Assembly: GCF_029893805.1 (NCBI RefSeq)
Contig: NZ_JARXYP010000002.1
Span: 4,402,001 to 4,466,000, forward strand
DNA length: 64,000 nucleotides
Source: Streptomyces sp. SAI-135
GTDB taxonomy: Bacteria > Actinomycetota > Actinomycetes > Streptomycetales > Streptomycetaceae
Direction: 5' to 3'
Below, one piece after another: positions 34,225 to 43,069 of this stretch (positions are counted from its first letter, which is position 1; every line of letters starts with the position of its first letter). Both the position numbers and the translations under genes were made by a program. The notes below the pieces were generated by a model. It was not told the DNA's origin. It was given only the letters and a program-made list of their open reading frames with translations, and did not search any database.

Positions 34225-34263
34225 CGCGTCCTCCACATCACGGCCACACCCTGAGGGAATCAC

Positions 34264-34280
34264 ATACCCCTCCTGGGTAT
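34264..34280. promoter_or_regulatory. Candidate CsoR operator
   Basis: ATACCC-CTCCT-GGGTAT, a GC-tract palindrome of the type bound by CsoR, lies 40-56 bases upstream of the csoR start codon. A related half site (CCCGGGTATAGGG) follows about 15 bases away. The position supports autoregulation. Confidence 0.65.
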
Positions 34281-34435
34281 ATCGTACCGAAGTTTCCCGG
34301 GTATAGGGCCTGCGGACGGCCCCCGTGCCAACCACTGTGCCCGATGGGCGACACTGGGGGACGGCCCATTAGCCGTGGCCGGATGATGCACTTAGCATCA
34401 GCCTGACCGAAACCGATGCACCCCGAGGACCCCTT

Positions 34436-35056
34436 GTGCGCTTTCGTCTGACCCCCAGGGAGACGAGCTTCTACGACATGTTCGCCGCCTCCGCGGACAA
34501 CATCGTCACGGGCTCGAAGCTCCTGATGGAACTGCTCGGGGCGGACGCCTCCGCCCGGGCCGAGATCGCAGAGCGTATGCGGGCCGCGGAACACGCCGGT
34601 GACGACGCCACGCACGCGATCTTCCACCAGTTGAACTCCTCGTTCATCACGCCGTTCGACCGCGAGGACATCTACAACCTGGCGTCCTCCCTCGACGACA
34701 TCATGGACTTCATGGAGGAGGCCGTCGACCTGGTCGTCCTCTACAACGTCGAGGAACTCCCCAAGGGCGTCGAGCAGCAGATCGAGGTCCTGGCGCGGGC
34801 GGCCGAGCTCACCGCCGAGGCCATGCCGAACCTGCGGACCATGGACAACCTCACCGAGTACTGGATCGAGGTCAACCGGCTGGAGAACCAGGCCGACCAG
34901 ATCCACCGCAAGCTGCTCGCCATGCTCTTCAACGGCAAGTACGAGGCCATCGAGGTCCTCAAGCTCAAGCAGATCGTGGACGTCCTCGAAGAGGCCGCGG
35001 ACGCGTTCGAGCACGTGGCGAACACGGTGGAGACCATCGCCGTCAAGGAGTCCTGA
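34436..35056 (+). CDS. DUF47 (PhoU-like) accessory protein of the PiT phosphate transporter
   Basis: 206 residues, helical bundle, matching the TIGR00153/DUF47 pattern: TPRETSFYDMFAASADNIV, ADDAT-type HAIFHQLNSSFITPFDREDIY, and LDDIMDFMEEAVDLV. GTG is the start, with GAGGA upstream. DUF47 genes precede pit-type transporter genes in many bacteria and are thought to regulate them. The next gene starts eight bases after the stop, so they form one operon. Confidence 0.9.
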   Translation: MRFRLTPRETSFYDMFAASADNIVTGSKLLMELLGADASARAEIAERMRAAEHAGDDATHAIFHQLNSSFITPFDREDIYNLASSLDDIMDFMEEAVDLVVLYNVEELPKGVEQQIEVLARAAELTAEAMPNLRTMDNLTEYWIEVNRLENQADQIHRKLLAMLFNGKYEAIEVLKLKQIVDVLEEAADAFEHVANTVETIAVKES

Positions 35057-35064
35057 ACCCTTCC

Positions 35065-36063
35065 ATGGACACCTTCGCTCTGGTCGTGACCATCCTGGTC
35101 GCGCTCTTCTTCACGTACACCAACGGCTTCCACGACTCGGCGAACGCGATCGCGACCTCGGTGTCGACGCGGGCCCTGACCCCCCGGGCCGCGCTGGCCA
35201 TGGCGGCGGTCATGAACCTTGCCGGCGCCTTCCTCGGCTCCGGGGTCGCCAAGACCGTCAGCGAGGGCCTGATCGAGACGCCGGAGGGCTCGAAGGGGAT
35301 GGGCATCCTCTTCGCGGCACTGGTCGGCGCGATCACCTGGAACCTCATCACCTGGTACTTCGGGCTGCCCTCCTCGTCCTCGCACGCGCTGTTCGGTGGC
35401 ATGGTGGGAGCGGCGCTCGCCGGCGGCACGGAGGTGCTCTGGAGCGGCGTGCTCGACAAGGTCGTCATCCCGATGTTCGTCTCCCCGGTCGTCGGCCTGG
35501 TGGCCGGCTACCTGGTGATGACGGCGATCCTGTGGATCTTCCGGCGCGCCAACCCGCACAAGGCGAAGCGGGGCTTCCGGATCGCGCAGACCGTGTCCGC
35601 GGCCGGCATGGCCCTCGGGCACGGCCTTCAGGACGCGCAGAAGACCATGGGTGTCGTGGTGATGGCCCTGGTCATCTCCGGCCACGAGACCTACGGCGAC
35701 CCGATCCCGGTCTGGGTGAAGATCGTCTGCGCGGTGATGCTGTCGCTGGGCACCTACGCGGGCGGCTGGCGCATCATGCGCACCCTGGGCCGGAAGATCA
35801 TCGAGCTCGATCCGCCGCAGGGTTTCGCAGCGGAGACGACCGGTGCGGCGATCATGTTCACCACCGCGTACCTGTTCAAGGCGCCGGTGTCGACGACCCA
35901 CGTCATCACCTCGGCGATCATGGGTGTCGGCGCCACCAAGCGGGTCAACGCGGTCCGCTGGGGCGTCGCCAAGAACATCATCCTCGGCTGGTTCATCACC
36001 ATGCCGGCCGCGGCGATCGTGGCCGCGTGCGCCTTCGGGATCGTGAACCTGGCGTTCCTGTAG
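35065..36063 (+). CDS. pit: Low-affinity inorganic phosphate transporter, PiT family
   Basis: 332 residues with about ten membrane helices. The two family signatures are present: FTYTNGFHDSANAIAT near the N-terminus and the inverted-repeat copy TTHVITSAIMGVGATKR near the C-terminus. PiT proteins import metal-phosphate complexes driven by the proton gradient. It forms an operon with the DUF47 gene and converges with the high-affinity pst operon, ending in a shared terminator. Confidence 0.95.
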   Translation: MDTFALVVTILVALFFTYTNGFHDSANAIATSVSTRALTPRAALAMAAVMNLAGAFLGSGVAKTVSEGLIETPEGSKGMGILFAALVGAITWNLITWYFGLPSSSSHALFGGMVGAALAGGTEVLWSGVLDKVVIPMFVSPVVGLVAGYLVMTAILWIFRRANPHKAKRGFRIAQTVSAAGMALGHGLQDAQKTMGVVVMALVISGHETYGDPIPVWVKIVCAVMLSLGTYAGGWRIMRTLGRKIIELDPPQGFAAETTGAAIMFTTAYLFKAPVSTTHVITSAIMGVGATKRVNAVRWGVAKNIILGWFITMPAAAIVAACAFGIVNLAFL

Positions 36064-36080
36064 GAGCCGTACACGTGATC

Positions 36081-36111
36081 GGGCCCGCCCCCGGGAGCCG
36101 GGGGCGGGCCC
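36081..36111. terminator. Bidirectional terminator between pit and pstB
   Basis: GGGCCCGCCCCC (36081-36092) pairs perfectly with GGGGGCGGGCCC (36100-36111) around a seven-base loop. It lies between the two convergent phosphate operons. Confidence 0.85.
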
Positions 36112-36166
36112 TCTGTGTCCTCGCGGTGGCACCGCCATGCAGCACCGCGAGGGGTTCCGGGTCGGC

Positions 36167-36943
<777 letters not shown>

Positions 36944-36981
36944 GACTACTTCACTTCCAGTCAGTCGCTGAGGGGGCCGCG

Positions 36982-38043
36982 TCAGCGACCGGTCTTCGGG
37001 GCCTTCCAGCGGGCGATGCCGCGGGCCACCAGGTTCAGGATCATCACGAAGGCGATCAGCGTCAGGGACGCCGCCCACGCTCGGTCGTACGCCGCACCGG
37101 CGCCCGCGCTGTTCGCGTACTGCTGGTAGATGTACAGCGGCAGCGACTGCTGCGCCCCCTCGAAGGGGTTGGCGTTGATGAGCGAGTTGCCCCACACCAG
37201 GAGCAGCACCGGCGCGGTCTCACCGGCGATACGGGCGATCGCGAGCATGATGCCGGTCGTGATGCCGCCGATGGAGGTCGGCAGGACCACCTTCAGGATC
37301 GTGCGCCACTTCGGGACGCCCAGCGCCAGGGACGCCTCGCGCAGCTCGTTCGGGACGAGCTTGAGCATCTCCTCGGTGGAGCGGACGACGACCGGCATCA
37401 TCAGGATCGCCAGGGCGAGCGAGCCGGCGAACCCGAAGGGCTGCATGTCGAACATCAGCATGATCGAGAGGATGAACAGACCCGCGACGATCGAGGGGAT
37501 GCCCGTCATGACGTCGACGAAGAACGTGACGGCCTTGGCGAGCTTGCCGCGCCCGTACTCGACCAGGTAGATCGCGGTCAGCACACCGATCGGCGCCGCG
37601 ATCACGGTGGCCAGGGCGACCTGCTCCAGACTGCCGAGGATGGCGTGGTAGATGCCGCCGCCCGGCTCGGAGTCGGCGATCAGGCCCATCGAGTGGGTCA
37701 GGAAGTAGAAGTCGAGGACCTTCAGCCCGCGCGAGACGGTCGACCACACCAGGGAGACCAGCGGGACGACGGCGAGCAGGAAGGCGACCCAGACCAGCGC
37801 GGTGGCGACCCGGTCCTTGGCCTGGCGGCGGCCCTCCACCCGGGCGGCGACGACGTAGGTGCCGAGGACGAACAGGACCCCGGCGATCAGCGCCCACTGG
37901 ATGCTGCTCTCCAGCCCGGCGGCCGCGCTGATGCCGAGCCCGACGGCGACGGAGCCCGCCGCGACGGCGTACGGGGTCCACTTGGGCAGGCTGGCGCCGC
38001 GCAGGGTGCTGGGGCGCTTGTCGGCGATGACGGCGTTGCTCAT
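36982..38043 (-). CDS. pstA: Phosphate ABC transporter permease PstA
   Basis: 353 residues. Six core membrane helices are preceded by an extra N-terminal pair (about 25-65), giving a longer protein than E. coli PstA. The EAA coupling loop (ELREASLALGVPKWRTILKVVLP) near residue 235 contacts PstB. ATG overlaps the pstC stop (ATGA). It forms the channel with PstC. Confidence 0.95.
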   Translation of the reverse strand: MSNAVIADKRPSTLRGASLPKWTPYAVAAGSVAVGLGISAAAGLESSIQWALIAGVLFVLGTYVVAARVEGRRQAKDRVATALVWVAFLLAVVPLVSLVWSTVSRGLKVLDFYFLTHSMGLIADSEPGGGIYHAILGSLEQVALATVIAAPIGVLTAIYLVEYGRGKLAKAVTFFVDVMTGIPSIVAGLFILSIMLMFDMQPFGFAGSLALAILMMPVVVRSTEEMLKLVPNELREASLALGVPKWRTILKVVLPTSIGGITTGIMLAIARIAGETAPVLLLVWGNSLINANPFEGAQQSLPLYIYQQYANSAGAGAAYDRAWAASLTLIAFVMILNLVARGIARWKAPKTGR

Positions 38044-39044
38044 GCGTTGGCCCCCGAGTACTCCTTGCGGCGCGCGATGATCATGCGGGCGGCGCCGTTG
38101 ACCAGCAGGGTGATGACGAACAGGACGAGGCCGGAGGCGATCAGCGCGTCCCGGCCCAGCTCGCTGGCCTCACCGAACTTGCTGGCGATGTTCTGGGCGA
38201 AGGTGCCGCCGCCCGGGTCGAGCAGGCTGGCCTGGATGTCGAAGCTCGGCGAGAGCACGGTCGCCACCGCCATCGTCTCACCGAGGGCGCGGCCGAGACC
38301 GAGCATGGACGCGGAGATCACGCCGGAGCGGCCGAAGGGGATCACCGCCATGCGGATCACCTCCCAGCGGGTGGCGCCGAGCGCCAGGGCCGCCTCCTCG
38401 TGCATCTGCGGGACCTGGCGGAAGACCTCGCGGCTCACGTTGGTGATGATCGGCAGGATCATGATCGCGAGCAGGATGCCGACGGTGAGCATCGAGCGGG
38501 GGGCCCCGCCCTGCCACTGGAAGATGCCGGTCCAGCCGAGGTAGTCATTGAGCCAGCCGTAGAGGCCGTTCATGTGCGGGACCAGGATCAGGGCGCCCCA
38601 GAGGCCGTAGACGATGGACGGCACGGCGGCGAGCAGGTCGATCACGTAGGCGATCGGGCCGCTCAGCCGGCGGGGGGCGTAGTGCGTGAGGAACAGCGCG
38701 ATGGCGACGGCGATCGGGACGGCGATGGCCATCGCGATGATCGAGGAGACGATCGTGCCGAAGACCAGGACCGCGATGCCGAACTTCGGCGGGATGAGCT
38801 GGGTGTTCCACTCGAAGGCGGTGAAGAAGTTCGCCTCGTCCTTGCTGATCGCGATGGAGGCGCGGTAGGTGAGGAAGCCGGCGATGGCGGCCATGATCAC
38901 CAGCAGCAGGATGCCCGACCCGCGGGAGAGCCCGAGGAAGATCCGGTCACCGGGACGGGTGGCGCCGCGGGCCGCGCGCTTCTGCTCGGCCGTGGTCGGC
39001 TGGGAGGTGGGCGGAGGTGTGTCTGTTATCTGTGTGGTGTCCAT
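38040..39044 (-). CDS. pstC: Phosphate ABC transporter permease PstC
   Basis: 334 residues with six membrane helices and the EAA loop HEEAALALGATRWEVIRMAVIP near residue 240. The N-terminal ~45 residues are Thr/Pro-rich and cytosolic. ATG at 39044 follows GGAG; the frame upstream lies in a hairpin-rich spacer and is not protein-like. Its stop overlaps the pstA start. Transcribed from the pstS promoter with probable reduction at the spacer hairpins. Confidence 0.95.
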   Translation of the reverse strand: MDTTQITDTPPPTSQPTTAEQKRAARGATRPGDRIFLGLSRGSGILLLVIMAAIAGFLTYRASIAISKDEANFFTAFEWNTQLIPPKFGIAVLVFGTIVSSIIAMAIAVPIAVAIALFLTHYAPRRLSGPIAYVIDLLAAVPSIVYGLWGALILVPHMNGLYGWLNDYLGWTGIFQWQGGAPRSMLTVGILLAIMILPIITNVSREVFRQVPQMHEEAALALGATRWEVIRMAVIPFGRSGVISASMLGLGRALGETMAVATVLSPSFDIQASLLDPGGGTFAQNIASKFGEASELGRDALIASGLVLFVITLLVNGAARMIIARRKEYSGANA

Positions 39045-39062
39045 CGGGTTCTCCGGTCTGCT

Positions 39063-39147
39063 GAGCCGCACGCGGGGTGCGGCTCCTGGCGGCGGTGCAC
39101 CGGACGGTGCGGTCCGGCCCGGGCCCCTTGCGCAGGGGTCCCGGGCC
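39063..39147 (-). promoter_or_regulatory. Hairpin-rich pstS-pstC spacer (attenuator or mRNA stabiliser)
   Basis: Two clear stems lie in the 119-base spacer: GAGCCGCAC/GTGCGGCTC (39063-39085) and GGCCCGGGCCCCT paired with AGGGGTCCCGGGCC (39116-39147). The second lies about 15 bases after the pstS stop. Such stems usually let pstS accumulate above the permease genes by partial termination or by protecting the pstS mRNA 3' end. Confidence 0.55.
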
Positions 39148-39163
39148 CGATCGCACACTCAGG

Positions 39164-40288
39164 TCAGCTCAGGCCCTCGATGGTGGTGCGGACCTTGGCG
39201 ATGATGTCGTCGGGGATCGGCGCGTAGTCGTTGTCCGCGAGGACCTTCTGGCCGTCCTCGGAGGCGGTGTAGCGCAGGAACGCCTTGGTGGCGGCCAGGG
39301 TGTCGGCCTTGTTGCCCTTGTCGCAGACGATCTCGTACGTGACCAGGACCATCGGGTAGGCGCCCTCGGCCTTGGTGCCGTAGTTGAGCTCCAGCGCCAG
39401 GTCCGAGCCGGTGCCGACGACCTTGGCGTCGGCGATGGCCTTGGTGGCGTTCTCGACGGTCGGCTCGACCGGGGCGGAGGCGCCGGTGTTGATGCTGACC
39501 GGCGTGATGCCGTCCTTGGCGTAGGAGAGCTCGAAGTAGCCGATGGCGCCGTTGGTCTGCTTGACCTGCTGGGCCACGCCGGAGGACTGCGCGGCGGACT
39601 GGCCGCCCTTGGCCACCCAGGTCTTGCCGTGCTCGTAGGGCCAGTCGGTCTTGGCGGTGGCGATCAGGTACTTGGTGAAGTTGTCCGTGGTGCCGGAGTC
39701 GTCCGAGCGGTGGAACGCCTGGATCTTGAGGTCCGGGAGCTTGACGCCCGGGTTCAGCTTGGCGATCGCCGGGTCGTTCCAGTTGGTGATCTTGGAGTTG
39801 AAGATCTTGGCGATGGTGGGCGCGTCCAGCGTGAGCTTGTCGACACCGGAGATGTTGATGCCGAGGGCGATCGGGCCGCCGACCATCGGGAGGTCGATGC
39901 CCTGGCCGCCGGAGCAGACCTTCTTGGAGGCCGTGACCTCTTCGGGCTTCAGCGCGGAGTCGGAGCCCGCGAAGGCGACCTGGCCGTTGTTGAACGCGGT
40001 GACGCCCGCGCCGGAACCGCCGCCCTTGTAGTTGATCTGCACGCCACAGGCCTGCGTGAACTGCTTGACCCAGGCGTCGATCGCGTTCTTCTGCGCGGAG
40101 GAGCCGTCGGCGAGCAGCTGACCCTTGGCGTCGTCGCACTTGATGTTGCCGGCGGCGGCCGTGGAGGACGCGCTGCTGTCGCCACCGCTGCTCGTGTCGT
40201 CGGAGCCGCACGCCGTGAGGGCCAGGGCGCCGGAGACGGCGAGAGCACCGAAGGCGAGGGCCCGCCGGTTCTTGCGCTGAAGCTTCAC
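39164..40288 (-). CDS. pstS: Phosphate-binding lipoprotein PstS
   Basis: 374 residues. Lipoprotein signal peptide KLQRKNRRALAFGALAVSGA ending at the lipobox LTAC, so the mature protein is anchored by its Cys. The periplasmic-binding fold shows phosphate-contact motifs: ADGSSAQ, AFAGSDSAL, HRSDDSGTTDNF and the YFELSYAKDG segment. GTG at 40288 follows AAGGA. It is the first gene of the pst operon, just downstream of a four-unit PHO box, and should be strongly induced by phosphate limitation through PhoP. Confidence 0.95.
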   Translation of the reverse strand: MKLQRKNRRALAFGALAVSGALALTACGSDDTSSGGDSSASSTAAAGNIKCDDAKGQLLADGSSAQKNAIDAWVKQFTQACGVQINYKGGGSGAGVTAFNNGQVAFAGSDSALKPEEVTASKKVCSGGQGIDLPMVGGPIALGINISGVDKLTLDAPTIAKIFNSKITNWNDPAIAKLNPGVKLPDLKIQAFHRSDDSGTTDNFTKYLIATAKTDWPYEHGKTWVAKGGQSAAQSSGVAQQVKQTNGAIGYFELSYAKDGITPVSINTGASAPVEPTVENATKAIADAKVVGTGSDLALELNYGTKAEGAYPMVLVTYEIVCDKGNKADTLAATKAFLRYTASEDGQKVLADNDYAPIPDDIIAKVRTTIEGLS

Positions 40289-40401
40289 TTGAGTTCCTTC
40301 CGGGAGCCGCCGTCCTGAATCCGGCGGCGTGCGCGAAGTCTGGGTGACACGGATGCGCTTTCGGGACGCATCACGCATCGCGTAAGGCCGAAATTAGGCA
40401 G

Positions 40402-40445
40402 ATCAGGTGAAGGCGTTCATGGCCGGAAGTGAACGGGGGGTGAAC
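40402..40445 (-). promoter_or_regulatory. PHO box array (PhoP-binding direct repeats) upstream of pstS
   Basis: On the minus strand four 11-base units follow without gaps: GTTCACCCCCC, GTTCACTTCCG, GCCATGAACGC, CTTCACCTGAT. The first two match the Streptomyces PhoP repeat GTTCACC closely, the others weakly. The array is about 115-155 bases upstream of the pstS start. From knowledge of the family, two core repeats bound by phosphorylated PhoP activate pst transcription. Confidence 0.8.
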
Positions 40446-40585
40446 CCCTGCGGAAGGTGCGGTGAGGTCACGGAACGCTTACGTCGAGGGCACAGTGTGA
40501 TTCCGGAACCCGCCTGGGAACCCCCACACCGACAGTCCCGTCTCGTACCACGGAAGCCTGCGAGGCCGACGAAAGGCACGGACAC

Positions 40586-42127
40586 ATGGAACGGCGTACG
40601 TTCATCGGGGGCGGCGCGGCCGCGATCGCGGCGGTGGCCACGGCCGCCTGCGACAGCGGCGGCAGCGCCGACGCCGCGCAGAGCACCGTCGGCCAGTCCC
40701 TCTCCTCCCGTACGCCCGCCGCGGCCGCCGCGAACTGGTCGGCTCTCGCCCGCGACCTGGACGGCCCCCTGCTGCGCCCCGGCGACGCGAACTGGCCGAC
40801 CGCCCGGCAGCTCTACAACACCCGCTTCGACTCGCTGAAACCCGCGGCGGTGGCCTACGTCGCGCACCCCGACGACATCCGCACCGCGCTCGCCTACGCC
40901 CGCGCCCACGGCGTCCGGGTGGCGATCCGCAACGGCGGCCACTCCTACGCCGGCTGGTCCTCGGGAAACAACCGGCTGATCGTCGATGTCTCGAAGCTGA
41001 ACCGCGTCCGCGCCTCGGGCGGCACCGCCGTGGTCGGCGCCGGCGCCAAACTGATCGACGTCTACCGGGCCCTGACCGCCAAGGGCGTGACGATCCCGGC
41101 GGGCTCCTGCCCGACCGTCGGCGTCTCCGGCCTGGTCCTCGGCGGCGGTCACGGCGTGGCCTCCCGGGCCTACGGCCTCACCTGCGACAGCCTCACCCAG
41201 GCCACCCTGATCACCGCCGACGGCAAGCAGCTCACCGCCGACGCGTCCACCCACACGGACCTCTTCTGGGCCCTGCGCGGCGCGGGCAACGGCAACTTCG
41301 GCGTGGTGACCGAGCTGCACTTCAGGACCCACCCCGCCCCGCAGGGCGTGACCGCGTACGCGACCTGGCCGTGGTCGAAGGCGGCCGCCGTGGTGCGGGC
41401 CTGGCAGGAGTGGGGCCCCAGCCAGCCCGACGAGATCTGGTCCTCCTGCCACCTGGAGAACGCCGGCTCGCCCTCCGTGGCGGTCGCGGCCTTCTCCCTG
41501 GGCACCTACGGCGAGCTCCAGAACGCGCTCGACCGCCTGGCCGACAAGGTCGGCTCGCCCGCCCGCAGCGTCACCCTGCGCCGGCACTCCTACGAGAGCG
41601 CGATGGAGGCGTACGCGGGCTGCTCGTCCTTCTCCACGGACGCCAAGTGCCACCTGCCCGGCTCCACCCCGAACCGCGACCCGCGCGGCGCCCTCGGCCG
41701 GGAGACCTACGCGGCCCACTCCGACTTCTTCGACCGCTCGATCCCGGCGGCCGGCGTCCAGACCCTGCTGAGGCAGATCTCGGCGGTGCGGGGAGGCTCG
41801 GGCAGCATCGCCCTGACGGCCCTCGGCGGAGCGGTCAACCGCGTCTCCCCCACGGCCACGGCGTTCGTCCACCGCCGCTCCCGCATGCTGGCCCAGTACA
41901 TCGGCTCCTGGCGGGCCGGCACGACGGGCACGGCGGCCCGCTCCTGGCTGACGGGGGCCCACGACGCGATGCAGCCGTACGCCTCGGGAGCGGCCTACCA
42001 GAACTACACGGACCCGACGCTGAGGGACTGGCGGAAGGCGTATTACGGCGACGCGGCGACAAAGCTCGCCAAGGTGAAGAAGCAGTACGACCCGCAGGGG
42101 TTCTTCACGTTTCCCCAGGCGCTGTAG
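40586..42127 (+). CDS. Tat-type secreted FAD-dependent oxidoreductase (BBE-like)
   Basis: 513 residues. The signal RRTFIGGGAAAIAAVATAAC combines a twin-arginine motif with a lipobox-like end, suggesting a folded, Tat-exported lipoprotein. The PCMH FAD-binding domain has RNGGHSYAGWS (His for 8-alpha-histidyl-FAD) and SCPTVGVSGLVLGGGHG (Cys at the place of the second covalent bond in berberine-bridge-type enzymes). The C-terminus has the BBE motif YQNYTDPTLRDWRKAYYG. It may oxidise sugars or secondary metabolites outside the cell. GAAAGG lies upstream of the ATG. Divergent from pstS. Confidence 0.9.
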   Translation: MERRTFIGGGAAAIAAVATAACDSGGSADAAQSTVGQSLSSRTPAAAAANWSALARDLDGPLLRPGDANWPTARQLYNTRFDSLKPAAVAYVAHPDDIRTALAYARAHGVRVAIRNGGHSYAGWSSGNNRLIVDVSKLNRVRASGGTAVVGAGAKLIDVYRALTAKGVTIPAGSCPTVGVSGLVLGGGHGVASRAYGLTCDSLTQATLITADGKQLTADASTHTDLFWALRGAGNGNFGVVTELHFRTHPAPQGVTAYATWPWSKAAAVVRAWQEWGPSQPDEIWSSCHLENAGSPSVAVAAFSLGTYGELQNALDRLADKVGSPARSVTLRRHSYESAMEAYAGCSSFSTDAKCHLPGSTPNRDPRGALGRETYAAHSDFFDRSIPAAGVQTLLRQISAVRGGSGSIALTALGGAVNRVSPTATAFVHRRSRMLAQYIGSWRAGTTGTAARSWLTGAHDAMQPYASGAAYQNYTDPTLRDWRKAYYGDAATKLAKVKKQYDPQGFFTFPQAL

Positions 42128-42201
42128 CCGCTTTCCGCCAGGGCCTGTCCCACGGATCACGGCCTGCCCGACGGATCATGGCCTGCCAGGCGGATCAGGC
42201 C

Positions 42202-42900
42202 CTACGCGGCGAGGTCCCTCTCGGAGGCCGCGGCCTCCGACCGGGCGCCGGGAATCACCGAGGCTTCCCGCCCGGCCCCTCGCGCGCGAATCAGCCACGC
42301 GCCTTTCGAGGAGCGTTCGACGGCCTTCATCAACGGCGTGAGAAGAGCCATCGCGAGCGGCGACAACAACAGGGCCACCGCCGTACCGAGCGCGAATCCC
42401 CCGATGACGTCCGTCGGGTAGTGCACGCCCATGTAGACCCGGCAGAACCCCTCGAGCAGCGCGAGCGCGATCCCGGCGAGCCCGAACTTCCGGTTGGCCA
42501 CGAACAGTCCGACGGCCATCGCCATGGTGATCGTGGCGTGGTCGCTCACGAAGGAGTAGTCGGTCTTCCCGGACACGAGGACCTCGATGCCCTCGTGGGT
42601 CCGGAACGGCCGGGGCCGCTCGACAAACCCCCTTATGGGCACGTTCACCAGTACGGCCAGCGCGGCGGCGAGCGGGGCCCACACCAGCGCGGCCACGGAG
42701 GAGGCGGCGTCCTCGCCCCCGCGCCTGCGACCTGCCCACCAGCACCACAGGATGAGCAGCACCATCCCGAGCAGGATGCCGTACTCCCCGACGTACTCCA
42801 TGATCCGGTCGAACCAGTGCGGGGCGTCCTTGGCCAGGCCGTTGATGTCGTAGAGCAGGTCGACGTCGGGGTTCGACCCGGATTCGGCGAGAACAGCCAT
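42202..42900 (-). CDS. PAP2-family membrane phosphatase
   Basis: 232 residues with about five membrane helices and the three-part acid-phosphatase signature: RGFVERPRPF (motif 1 variant), SFVSDHATITMAMA (motif 2, SDHA in place of PSGH) and CRVYMGVHYPTDVIGG (motif 3). The family dephosphorylates undecaprenyl-pyrophosphate, phosphatidic acid or related lipids. The first ~40 residues carry an Asp/Asn-rich segment before the first helix. It is monocistronic. Confidence 0.88.
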   Translation of the reverse strand: MAVLAESGSNPDVDLLYDINGLAKDAPHWFDRIMEYVGEYGILLGMVLLILWCWWAGRRRGGEDAASSVAALVWAPLAAALAVLVNVPIRGFVERPRPFRTHEGIEVLVSGKTDYSFVSDHATITMAMAVGLFVANRKFGLAGIALALLEGFCRVYMGVHYPTDVIGGFALGTAVALLLSPLAMALLTPLMKAVERSSKGAWLIRARGAGREASVIPGARSEAAASERDLAA

Positions 42901-43069
42901 GGTGCTGCGGCCCCTTCGTCGTCTTTCCCGGCGTACCCATGTGCGCTCGGCTACGTTCCCAGGAACGCACGGCTTCCGTTAATACGTTCCACACTCCACT
43001 GAATGATCACGCAGACGTTATCGAAGAGAGATACATTGCCGCAGCTCAGGGGGTGGGTTTCACGTTCGG

